Source: SpSt-600 sp042408195
GTDB taxonomy: Bacteria; Chloroflexota; Anaerolineae; SpSt-600
Reading direction: 5' to 3'
Assembly (NCBI GenBank): GCA_042408195.1
Contig: JBHOQL010000107.1
Location: 34,919 to 98,918, forward strand
DNA length: 64,000 bases
Part shown: piece by piece, positions 1 through 8,029 of the stretch
Layout of the letters: each line of letters starts with the position of its first letter
Numbering within the stretch: the stretch's first letter is position 1
The notes under the pieces: model-generated
What the model saw: only the letters and a program-made list of their open reading frames with translations
The model's database searches: none
Told to the model about the DNA's origin: nothing
Translations under genes and position numbers: made by a program

Positions 1-2
1 AT

Positions 3-197
3 GTGCAACTTAAGGAAGGGGACAGAGTCGGAATATTTCATCACAAAAGCATGTGGCCTTTCCAGTATCGCTTTGGAGCCAAAATGCACCCAGCTTTTGA
101 AGAGGGCTTAAAGAAAGGGGAAGTCGGCTATCTGCGCCATTCCTACCGCCAAATCGAACAAACCAATCCTGAAACCAGTAAGGATGAGCAAACTTGA
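3..197 (+). CDS. C-terminal part of an unrecognised protein, cut by the window edge
   Basis: An open frame runs from the window edge to a TGA at 195-197 and gives 64 residues. The first codon in view is GTG at 3, but there is no ribosome binding site in view, so the gene probably starts upstream of the window. The peptide is basic and aromatic (HHKSMWPFQYRFG near residues 13-25) and ends in a polar tail. I do not recognise the family. It lies on the same strand as the moaA run but is separated from it by 519 bases. Confidence 0.4.
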   Translation: MQLKEGDRVGIFHHKSMWPFQYRFGAKMHPAFEEGLKKGEVGYLRHSYRQIEQTNPETSKDEQT

Positions 198-716
198 GGG
201 TACATAGGATCGAGTCCAATGCTGGGGGAGTGAAGATATCTCCCCCAAAGAGATAAGAGGAGGGGGTTAAAGGACAAATTCCTGCCATTGCCCGCGGGCG
301 GGACTCTAAACCACAGCGAGCTCGAGGCCTACGGGGGTTAGAAAGATTAAGGCACCGATGGGCGCAAACCCTTTGCCAGGGGTTTTCTTAAGAGAGTCCA
401 AGCTGTTGACTTCAGCCATCTGCTTACGAGAGGAGCCCTCCGAGGCAACCCCAAAGCTAATGGAGGCAGACAAAATCGGGGGAGCAAGGGACAAAGCCCT
501 TGCGGGGGAACTTAAGATGTCTCCTCAAGAAGGCAAAAGAGGGGGTATAGATCCTGGCTGTCACCTACGATGGGGATCAGTAACCGAAGCGGACCCGAAG
601 CCAATGAGGATAGGCAGAATCTAACGAGGGTGGGTCCTCAGCCTGTCAAAGCCGTGGACAGGATGTGAACCCCACTGAAGTAGGCAGAATCGAACACAGG
701 CAGACGAAAGAGAAAA
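198..716. other. 519-bp intergenic stretch without a convincing gene
   Basis: Open frames here are short and lack ribosome binding sites. The stretch holds one copy of a 33-bp imperfect repeat at 272-304. It also holds a 10-bp direct repeat (TAGGCAGAAT at 611-620 and 681-690). No tRNA or recognised RNA family was seen. The promoter for the moaA run must lie here or further upstream, but I could not find a clear -10/-35 pair. Confidence 0.5.
272..304 (+). repeat. Intergenic repeat, copy 1 of 3
   Basis: This 33-bp stretch matches 57565-57597 at 27 of 33 positions and 59116-59148 at 22 of 33 by eye. The shared core is TCCTGC, then TGCC, then GGGAC. All three copies lie in gene-free gaps. Flanking bases of copies 1 and 2 also look related, so the full unit may be longer. 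Confidence 0.4.
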
Positions 717-1700
717 ATGGGTTGCATTGATGCCTACAATCGCTCGATAAGTTACCTCCGAATATCAGTAACAGACCGGTGCAATCTCCGCTGTATCTAC
801 TGCATGCCGAGGCAGGGTGTCCCCTTGAAACCACATCATGAACTCCTCACCTTTGAAGAAATCGCCAGAATCGTGAAAATTTCCTCCTCTCTGGGTATAA
901 CCAAAATCCGCTTGACCGGAGGAGAGCCTCTCGCCCGCCGGGGCATCGTTGAATTGGTAAGGATGATAGCCTCGATTCCGGGGATTGAGGATCTGGCCAT
1001 GACCACCAACGGGACTTTGCTACCCCCTCTTGCCCACCAGCTAAAGGAGGCGGGCCTCCAGAGAGTGAACATAAGCCTTGACACCCTCAAACCTGAGCGC
1101 TTTCACCGGATAACAGGGGGAGGAAACCTGGAGGATGTCCTCAGGGGAATAGAAGAAGCCAGAAAGGCTGGCTTAACCCCCGTTAAAATAAACGTCGTGG
1201 TCCTTGACGGGTTCAACCGAGACGAGGTGGTGGACTTTGCCCGTCTCACCTTGCACGACGAATGGCACATCCGCTTCATTGAAGTAATGCCATTAGGGCT
1301 TGAGGCAGAAAACAACCTGGGGAAATATGTCTCCATGCAGGAGGTTCGGGAAGACATTGAAAAGGCTCTCGGGGAGTTGATACCCGCAAATCTGAAAGGC
1401 AACGGGCCTGCTCGTTACTTCCGATTAAAAGAAGCTAAAGGCACCATAGGATTCATAACCCCTGTGAGCGAGCACTTCTGTTACGAGTGCAACCGTTTAC
1501 GCCTCACCTCTGACGGCAAGCTGAGGCCTTGCCTTCTATCGGACTTTGAGGTAGACATTAAAACAGCCCTGCGTTCCGGGGCTACCGATGAGGAATTGAA
1601 GGAGATCCTTAGAGGAGCTGTTCGCCTTAAACCTGAACGCCATCAACTGGAGGCTTCTTCCTTCCCTACCGGAAGGGCAATGGCAGAAATCGGTGGATAG
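717..1700 (+). CDS. moaA: GTP 3',8-cyclase MoaA
   Basis: This is the radical SAM enzyme that opens molybdenum/tungsten pterin cofactor synthesis by converting GTP to 3',8-cyclo-7,8-dihydro-GTP. The N-terminal SAM cluster motif is CNLRCIYC, with Cys22, Cys26 and Cys29. The second, substrate-binding Fe-S cluster is given by CYEC and a further Cys 14 residues on, in the C-terminal third. The protein ends in the Gly-Gly tail that MoaA needs for activity. The length of 327 residues is normal. It heads a run of closely spaced plus-strand genes that ends with a pterin-dependent aldehyde oxidoreductase, a likely consumer of the cofactor. Confidence 0.95.
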   Translation: MGCIDAYNRSISYLRISVTDRCNLRCIYCMPRQGVPLKPHHELLTFEEIARIVKISSSLGITKIRLTGGEPLARRGIVELVRMIASIPGIEDLAMTTNGTLLPPLAHQLKEAGLQRVNISLDTLKPERFHRITGGGNLEDVLRGIEEARKAGLTPVKINVVVLDGFNRDEVVDFARLTLHDEWHIRFIEVMPLGLEAENNLGKYVSMQEVREDIEKALGELIPANLKGNGPARYFRLKEAKGTIGFITPVSEHFCYECNRLRLTSDGKLRPCLLSDFEVDIKTALRSGATDEELKEILRGAVRLKPERHQLEASSFPTGRAMAEIGG

Positions 1701-1714
1701 GAGGGTGGGAGCGT

Positions 1715-2527
1715 ATGGATGAGATCTTCCGGGAGATAACCAGAGCGCTGGAAAGGGGGGAAAGTGTAGCCCTTGCTACCATCGTAAAAGTTAGCGGGTC
1801 TGCCCCGAGGAAGGAGGGCGCTAAAATCCTAATAAAACCCGATGGTTCCACTGTGGGCACCATAGGGGGTGGACCTTTAGAAAACGCCGTAATCCAAGAA
1901 GCTCTCAAGGCTATTACCGAAAAGAAGCCCCGCCTCCTCCACTATGGCCTAAGGGCTGACTTACATCCCGAAGATCTGGGGATATGCGGTGGAGATGTAG
2001 AAGTTTTCGTGGACGTAATTTCACCGACTGAAACCCTCCTGTTAATCGGGGGTGGACATGTTAGTCTAGCTTTAGCCAGGTTGGCAAAGGAGCTAGGCTA
2101 TCGGATTGTCGTGCTGGATGAGAAGAGCGAATTTGCCTCAAAGGAACGCTTCCCTTTCGCCGACGATGTGCAAGCTGGTGAGTTGGCTTCGCTCCTTGAA
2201 AACTTCCCCATAACTTCCCATACCTGGATAGTCATAGCCACCAGGTCCCACGAGAGCGATGCTTTGGCTCTGGAAAAGGTCATAAATTCCCCTGCTTCTT
2301 ACATAGGGCTCCTGGGAAGCCGCCGCAAAGTGGCCCTTATCTTCAAAGGTCTTAGGGAGAAAGGGGTTGAGGAAAGCCTGCTGGCCAGAGTCTTTGCTCC
2401 CGTGGGCTTGGATATAGGGGCTGAAACCCCCGAGGAAATCGCCATAAGCATAATGGCTGAGATGGTCATGCGAAAGCGAGGGGGAAGTGGAAAACCGCTC
2501 AGCAAACTCCAGGAGGGTGAAAAGTGA
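1715..2527 (+). CDS. XdhC/CoxF-family molybdoenzyme maturation protein
   Basis: The family protects and delivers sulfurated molybdenum cofactor to enzymes such as xanthine dehydrogenase. Residues 1-75 form the XdhC/CoxI N-terminal domain, with the VSGSAPRKEGAKILI and GTIGGGPLE motifs. The region from about residue 105 is a Rossmann fold with the glycine-rich LLIGGGHVSLALARLA. The C-terminal YIGLLGSRRK and GLDIGAETPEEIAISI motifs are typical. The usual N-terminal CGG(x)VE motif reads ICGGDVEVF here. The ATG sits 14 bases after the moaA stop, so the two are probably cotranscribed. No xanthine-dehydrogenase-type enzyme is in the window. It may instead serve the AOR downstream, which is inference. 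Confidence 0.88.
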   Translation: MDEIFREITRALERGESVALATIVKVSGSAPRKEGAKILIKPDGSTVGTIGGGPLENAVIQEALKAITEKKPRLLHYGLRADLHPEDLGICGGDVEVFVDVISPTETLLLIGGGHVSLALARLAKELGYRIVVLDEKSEFASKERFPFADDVQAGELASLLENFPITSHTWIVIATRSHESDALALEKVINSPASYIGLLGSRRKVALIFKGLREKGVEESLLARVFAPVGLDIGAETPEEIAISIMAEMVMRKRGGSGKPLSKLQEGEK

Positions 2528-3453
2528 GCGCAGGCCCTGTAGCGTTTGTCCTGAGCGGAGGAGGCAACAGAGGAGCTTTGGAAGTGGGAGCTCTACAGGC
2601 TCTCTTTGAACATGGAATAAAGCCCGATATCTTGGTGGGAACTTCCGCTGGAGCTATGAATGCTGCCTTCATCGCCACTGACCCTACTTTGGAAGGAGCC
2701 TATAGGCTCGGGGAACTGTGGAAGAGCATCCGGAGGGAAGACGTCTTTCCAGGCAATAAGTTCACTATGTTCTGGCGCCTTATAACAGGCAAAGACAGCC
2801 TCTTCCCAAGCGATCACTTGCGCCGCCTGGTGGAAAAATACATCCCGCCCAACAAGAAACGTTTTGGCGATTTGAGCATCAAACTTTACATTACTGCAGC
2901 CAACCTCAACACTGCTACCCTTTACCTCTTCGGCGATGACCCTGATGCACTGTTGGTGGATGCGGTGATGGCCAGCGCAGCCCAGCCTGTAACTTTCCCA
3001 CCACTAGAATACAATGGCTGGCAGTTCGTGGACGGAGGTGTAGTAGCCAATGTCCCAATAGAGGTAGCCATAGAAAAAGGAGCAAAGGAAATATATGCCA
3101 TTGATGTAAGCTACGGTGGACAAGTAGAGCCTCGGGTCAGTGGATTGGTGAACATAGCCCGGCGTTGCATCACTATAATGCTCTACGAACACCTGCTGGA
3201 AGATCTGGAAGATGCTGCCCTCAATCCCGAAATCACCCTCCACCACATCAAAATCACAGCCTTTGCGGGCCTTGACCCACAGGACTTTTCCAAGACGGCC
3301 GAAATGATAGCCGAAGGCAAGAGGATAGCAGAAGAATACCTCCGCTCGCCTGCTCCCGGATACCGGCCTGAAATCCGCCCTACACTGGCAATACAGGCCC
3401 CGCCTGGCTCTCATCCTTGGCGTCGTAAAAGGAGAAGAACCGCGGATAAATGA
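2524..3453 (+). CDS. Patatin-like phospholipase (RssA/YchK type)
   Basis: A Ser-Asp dyad acyl hydrolase of the bacterial patatin family. The oxyanion-hole motif SGGGNRGALEVG lies at residues 11-22, the nucleophile elbow GTSAG places Ser41, and the catalytic Asp is in FVDGG, Asp170. There is no signal peptide, so it is probably cytoplasmic or loosely membrane-associated. The start is GTG and overlaps the preceding stop by 4 bases, which implies translational coupling. The C-terminus is a basic tail (WRRKRRRTADK). Substrate is unknown. Confidence 0.9.
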   Translation: MSAGPVAFVLSGGGNRGALEVGALQALFEHGIKPDILVGTSAGAMNAAFIATDPTLEGAYRLGELWKSIRREDVFPGNKFTMFWRLITGKDSLFPSDHLRRLVEKYIPPNKKRFGDLSIKLYITAANLNTATLYLFGDDPDALLVDAVMASAAQPVTFPPLEYNGWQFVDGGVVANVPIEVAIEKGAKEIYAIDVSYGGQVEPRVSGLVNIARRCITIMLYEHLLEDLEDAALNPEITLHHIKITAFAGLDPQDFSKTAEMIAEGKRIAEEYLRSPAPGYRPEIRPTLAIQAPPGSHPWRRKRRRTADK

Positions 3454-6400
3454 GCAGCTCTGGAAAGGGTGATCGGGCCTTGAAAGCAGTGAGGATTTCA
3501 CCTATCTTCTGGCTTTTTCTGATCCTTACCGTAAGCCTCACCCTTCGCCTCTACAACATCAATTGGGATGAATTCCAGCATGCTCACCCCGATGAGCGCT
3601 GGATAACCATGGTGGCGGTGAAACTCCGACCGCCCCGGAACCTTCCGGAGGCTTTTAACCCTCGCCTTTCACCCTTAAATCCTCTCTACGATCCGGAAAC
3701 CCAAACTCCGAGGAGCTTCGCCTATGGCCACTTACCCCTCTACATCCTCACAACCCTGGCTTGGCTCCTTTCGGCCTTAGGCAAGACCTTATTCCCGCAA
3801 TCTTTCCTGCCCTTGATTACTTCTTACGACTACATAAACCTACTGGGCCGGGTCCTGTCGGCCCTTTTCGATACCGGAACCGTAGGGCTTATATACCTAA
3901 CGGGGAGAAAGCTCTACGGGGAAAGGGTGGGATTATGGGCTGCCGCCTTCGTGGCTTTGACCGTTTCCCATATCCAGCTGGCTCACTATTACGCCTTTGA
4001 CCCCGTTGCTGCTTTTTTTGTGGTGCTTTCCGTCTATTTCTCTGTGAAACTAGCCGAGGGGGGCTCTTGGAAAGAAGCTCTCTTGGCAGGAGCAGCTGCA
4101 GGACTAGGGGTTTCATCAAAATTTAGTGCTATCCCCGTGACGGCGGCTGTCGCTATCGCCTGTTTGCTCGCTCCAGGAAAGGGGCGTTTCCGGTTTGGAC
4201 TTCTGATTCTTTCGGCTCTGGCCGCCTTCCTGGCCTTTGCCCTGACCTCCCCCTTCGCCTTATTGGACCTTAGGTTATACCTCATCCAGATCGGAGAACA
4301 AGGCCAGATGGTCCGAGGCATACTTGATTATCCTTACACTAGGCAGTACCGAGGGACAGTGCCTTTTGCCTATCACATTGAGCAACAACTCCGCTGGGGT
4401 ATGGGCTGGGCTCTTGGGCTGGCGAGCTTCATCGGCTTTGCCTGGGCAGTGATTCGATTGCTGCTTAGGAGAAGCCCCCCTGGCGAGATCGCAATCATGG
4501 CTTGGGTCTTGCCCTATTTCCTTATTAACGGCTCCTTCATGGTCAAGTTCATGCGTTATATGCTCCCTATTTTGCCCTTCCTCTGTCTTTTCGGTGCCCT
4601 ATTCCTTGAGCATCTTTCGGCAAAAACCCGTCGGTTGCCCCTTGCTCTTCTCGTCCTAATCCCCACTGCCCTCTGGGCGCTGGCTTTCGTGAAGGGAGTT
4701 TACGGTCACACTCACCCCTGGATCGAGGCCTCGCGCTGGATCTACCGGAACATCCCCCCTGGTTCCACCATTGCCGTGGAACACTGGGACGACGAATTGC
4801 CCAAGCCTCTCGAAGATGAGCCATACCCTGGTTACAGGCACCTCGTCCTCCCCCTTTACGAAGAGGACACTCGTGAGAAATTCGCCATCATAAAGGAAAC
4901 CCTCCGCCAAGCCGATTACATAGTTATTGCCAGCAACCGGCTTTACGGTTCAATCCCTCGCTTGCCCTTCCGTTACCCAATGACCACCCGCTATTACGAA
5001 CTGCTCTTTTCGGAAAAACTGGGCTTTGTGAAAGTGGCCGAATTCTCCTCCTACCCCCGCCTTGGTCCATGGGTTATCCCCGATGATGGGGCTGATGAAA
5101 GCTTTACCGTTTACGACCACCCTAAGCCTATGATCTTCAAGAAAATCCGAGATCTGACCGATGAGGAATGGGAGAAACTGCTCGGTGGGCTCTGGGAAGA
5201 AGCAATTCCTGGCCATCTGGGAGGACCACCCAATGAAAAGCGGAAGCCTTCGCTACTTCTGAATACTCCTGTGGACAAGCTGCCCGTGGTAGACGATTAC
5301 CGATGGAACCATATCGCCTCTTCCAACCCTTTCCTTGCGGCTATGACTTGGTGGCTTGTCTTAGAGGTTATCGGCATTGCTGCTTGGCCTCTGGCTTCCC
5401 TCCTCTTCCGACGGGTTTACCTGAGAGGTTACCCCCTAGCTAAGGCATTGGGATTGGTGCTGCTCGCTTACGTAAACTGGCTTGGGGCAAGCTTGCACTT
5501 CACTCAGAATAGAACCAGCACAATTGTTATAATCCTGCTCCTTATGGCTGTTGGAGGCTTATGGTGCTTCTGGAAGAACCGACGGGAAATTTCCGGCTTT
5601 TATCGCACAAACCTCAAAGGGATTTTCCTGAGCGAGCTCCTCTTTCTTGCCAGCTATCTCGCCTTCGTTTTCCTGCGCTTCCTGAACCCAGATCTATGGC
5701 ATCCATGGAATGGTGGGGAGAAACCCATGGAGCTGGCCTTCCTCAATGCCATCCTCAAGAGCGCTTACTTTCCACCTTACGACCCCTATTACGCTGGAGG
5801 TTACATAAACTATTACTACTACGGCCTTTACATGGTCTCGGTTCTGGTTAAACTTACGGGCATAACCCCCACCGTTGCTTTCAACTTAGCTATTCCTACT
5901 CTGTTTGCCCTCACCTTCTCCGGTGCTTTCTCCATCGGAGCCACAATTGGGGGCAGGATTAGCATGGGTCTCTTGAGCGCTTTTTTCGTAACCCTTCTGG
6001 GCAACCTGGCACCCATCCGCAATTTCGCCGAAGAATTGCTCAAGGGAAACCTGCAGCAGGCTCTTGTCGCTTTTGATTACTGGGCACCGAGCCGCGTTAT
6101 TCCTTACACCATTAACGAATTCCCCTTCTGGAGCTTCCTCTTTGCCGACCTGCACCCCCATGTTGTGGCAATGCCTTTGGATATTCTCTTCCTAATTCTT
6201 GTTATGGAGGCATTCCTTGGAGGGATTGAGGGTTGGCACAGAAAAGAGCTCGTCTTGACGCAGATCCTGACTTTGGGAACGGTGGCTGCGGTTAACACGT
6301 GGAATTTCCCAACCTTGACGTTCGTCGCCGTCCTCACCCTCCTTTTCACCCTTTACCGGGAAAGGAGGAAGTGGGGAACCCTGGCTTTAGTCCCAATCCT

Positions 6401-7541
6401 TCCCCTTTCAGCTCTTGTCCTATTTTCCCCTTTTTTCCTCTCTTACAAGCCTGTAAGTGCGGGCATAGGGCTTGTCCGCCAGCAGACTGAATGGTTTCCC
6501 TTCGTAACCTTTTGGGGTTTTTTCCTCGCGCTCTCAATCCTGGCAGGCTTCGGTTCCCTTTCGCTTAAGAGCATTACGAGGTCTAAAGGCCTCATGGCTT
6601 TCTTGGCTGTGGTCGCCATGGCCTTCGCCATCAGGCGCCTGTGGACCCCGCTGACGATACTCCTGGCTGCTGCTCCCTTCATCCTCGGAAGCAGCGAATG
6701 GCAGATGAGGCATAGCGGAGGGGAAACGGATGAAAAACATGTCCTTCGCCTCTTCTCTGCCCTTCTGGTGTTGGCTGGCTTTGCAGTGCTCATAGGCTGT
6801 GAGTTCTTCTACTTCAGGGATTTCCTCCATGGAAGCGAATATTATAGGATGAACACCGTTTTTAAGTTCTATGTCCAAGCCTGGGTCTTGCTGGGTCTTG
6901 GGTTAGCTTCTTACTTTCAGGTCCCTTTTGAAGGGAAAGGGAAAGGATGGGAAGTGGCCAGGGTCTTCGTCCTGCTCCTTCTGGTTTTGTCTTCCATCTT
7001 CTTGATTTACGGAACGATCGCCAGGGTGCGCGACAGGTTCCCAGGGGCTAAACCTCCTCTTGGGACCCTGGACGGCATGGAGTTCATGCGTTATGGTTCT
7101 TTCTTCTGGCCCGATGAGGCGCATCCCATTTACCTCCGCTACGATTACGAAGCTATCCGTTGGCTACTGGAAAACACCAGGGGAACACCGGTCCTGGCTG
7201 AGGCCCCTATCGGTTATTACCGGGAGTTCGGAGTGAGGGTTGCAAGTTTCACGGGCTTGCCCACCCTGCTGGGCATGCACCAGAGCGAACAACGCTATGG
7301 TGACCAGGTTGGAAAGAGGTCAGAAGAAGCATGGCAGTTCTTTGCCTCCACTGATAAGAATTTAACGCTGAAGCTTGTGAGAAAGCTCAGAATCGGATAT
7401 ATTTATATTGGACAGTTGGAAAGAATCCTCTTTTCCCCCGAATCCCTGGCCAAGTTTGAGGAGTTGGCCAAGGAAGGCTGGCTCAAAGAAGTTTTCCGCA
7501 ATGAAGGCACTGTAATTTATAGCACTTTCCTTGCACCTTAG
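3450..7541 (+). CDS. Giant membrane protein: PMT-type glycosyltransferase fused to Chlor_Arch_YYY (DUF2298) domain
   Basis: This is a 1363-residue polytopic protein. The N-terminal half (about 1-560) looks like a GT-C/PMT-2 glycosyltransferase. A first helix is followed by an acidic loop (NWDEFQHAHPDERW), the usual place of the catalytic acids. The C-terminal half (about 620-1363) carries YYY-domain hallmarks: NYYYYGLYMV, FPFWSFLFADLHPHVVAMPL and NTWNFPT. YYY proteins are known mainly from Chloroflexota and archaea and have no settled function. Start and stop overlap the patatin gene by 4 bases (ATGA). The fusion suggests sugar transfer to a lipid or protein at the outer membrane face. Many helices are obvious by eye, but I did not count them. 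Confidence 0.85.
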   Translation: MSSSGKGDRALKAVRISPIFWLFLILTVSLTLRLYNINWDEFQHAHPDERWITMVAVKLRPPRNLPEAFNPRLSPLNPLYDPETQTPRSFAYGHLPLYILTTLAWLLSALGKTLFPQSFLPLITSYDYINLLGRVLSALFDTGTVGLIYLTGRKLYGERVGLWAAAFVALTVSHIQLAHYYAFDPVAAFFVVLSVYFSVKLAEGGSWKEALLAGAAAGLGVSSKFSAIPVTAAVAIACLLAPGKGRFRFGLLILSALAAFLAFALTSPFALLDLRLYLIQIGEQGQMVRGILDYPYTRQYRGTVPFAYHIEQQLRWGMGWALGLASFIGFAWAVIRLLLRRSPPGEIAIMAWVLPYFLINGSFMVKFMRYMLPILPFLCLFGALFLEHLSAKTRRLPLALLVLIPTALWALAFVKGVYGHTHPWIEASRWIYRNIPPGSTIAVEHWDDELPKPLEDEPYPGYRHLVLPLYEEDTREKFAIIKETLRQADYIVIASNRLYGSIPRLPFRYPMTTRYYELLFSEKLGFVKVAEFSSYPRLGPWVIPDDGADESFTVYDHPKPMIFKKIRDLTDEEWEKLLGGLWEEAIPGHLGGPPNEKRKPSLLLNTPVDKLPVVDDYRWNHIASSNPFLAAMTWWLVLEVIGIAAWPLASLLFRRVYLRGYPLAKALGLVLLAYVNWLGASLHFTQNRTSTIVIILLLMAVGGLWCFWKNRREISGFYRTNLKGIFLSELLFLASYLAFVFLRFLNPDLWHPWNGGEKPMELAFLNAILKSAYFPPYDPYYAGGYINYYYYGLYMVSVLVKLTGITPTVAFNLAIPTLFALTFSGAFSIGATIGGRISMGLLSAFFVTLLGNLAPIRNFAEELLKGNLQQALVAFDYWAPSRVIPYTINEFPFWSFLFADLHPHVVAMPLDILFLILVMEAFLGGIEGWHRKELVLTQILTLGTVAAVNTWNFPTLTFVAVLTLLFTLYRERRKWGTLALVPILPLSALVLFSPFFLSYKPVSAGIGLVRQQTEWFPFVTFWGFFLALSILAGFGSLSLKSITRSKGLMAFLAVVAMAFAIRRLWTPLTILLAAAPFILGSSEWQMRHSGGETDEKHVLRLFSALLVLAGFAVLIGCEFFYFRDFLHGSEYYRMNTVFKFYVQAWVLLGLGLASYFQVPFEGKGKGWEVARVFVLLLLVLSSIFLIYGTIARVRDRFPGAKPPLGTLDGMEFMRYGSFFWPDEAHPIYLRYDYEAIRWLLENTRGTPVLAEAPIGYYREFGVRVASFTGLPTLLGMHQSEQRYGDQVGKRSEEAWQFFASTDKNLTLKLVRKLRIGYIYIGQLERILFSPESLAKFEELAKEGWLKEVFRNEGTVIYSTFLAP

Positions 7542-7549
7542 GAGGATAT

Positions 7550-8029
7550 ATGCTGGAAAAAGAAGTGGGCAAGCTCCTGAGGCAGCTTAGGTTGACCCTC
7601 GCCGTAGCTGAATCCTGCACTGGTGGCCTCCTGGCTCACCGCATAACCAACGTCCCTGGAAGCTCTTATTACTTCATCGGCGGAGTTGTGGCCTACGCAA
7701 ACCAGGTAAAAAGTTCCCTGCTCAAGGTAGGCGAAGAAACTCTGAACACCAAAGGGGCCGTAAGTGAGGAGACAGCCCTCCAAATGGCCAGAGGAGTGCG
7801 GGAACTCCTGGGGACCGATATCGGCATCGGGATAACAGGGATTGCGGGACCGGGAGGTGGAACCCCTTCTAAACCTGTCGGACTTGTGTATGTGGCCCTT
7901 TCCGCCCCCGACTATGAAGAGTGCCGCCAGTTTAAATGGGAAGGCCATCGGATTCAGAACAAGAGACTCTCAACAGAAGCTGCTCTGGAAATGCTCTTAC
8001 AATACCTGAGACAACGGAGCGGGGATTGA
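7550..8029 (+). CDS. pncC: Nicotinamide-nucleotide amidohydrolase (CinA C-terminal domain)
   Basis: The protein deamidates nicotinamide mononucleotide to nicotinic acid mononucleotide, recycling NAD breakdown products. It is the CinA C-terminal domain alone, 159 residues, with the signatures AESCTGGLLAHRIT near the N-terminus, GGVVAYANQVK, and GITGIAGPGGGTPSKPVG. The ribosome binding site AGGAGG precedes the ATG by a few bases. It lies 8 bases after the YYY gene. Its stop overlaps a TTG start of the next gene (TTGA). Confidence 0.93.
   Translation: MLEKEVGKLLRQLRLTLAVAESCTGGLLAHRITNVPGSSYYFIGGVVAYANQVKSSLLKVGEETLNTKGAVSEETALQMARGVRELLGTDIGIGITGIAGPGGGTPSKPVGLVYVALSAPDYEECRQFKWEGHRIQNKRLSTEAALEMLLQYLRQRSGD

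Noticed and set aside
611..690. CRISPR-like spacing of TAGGCAGAAT repeats
   Set aside because: Only two 10-bp copies 70 bases apart, with no further units and no cas genes.
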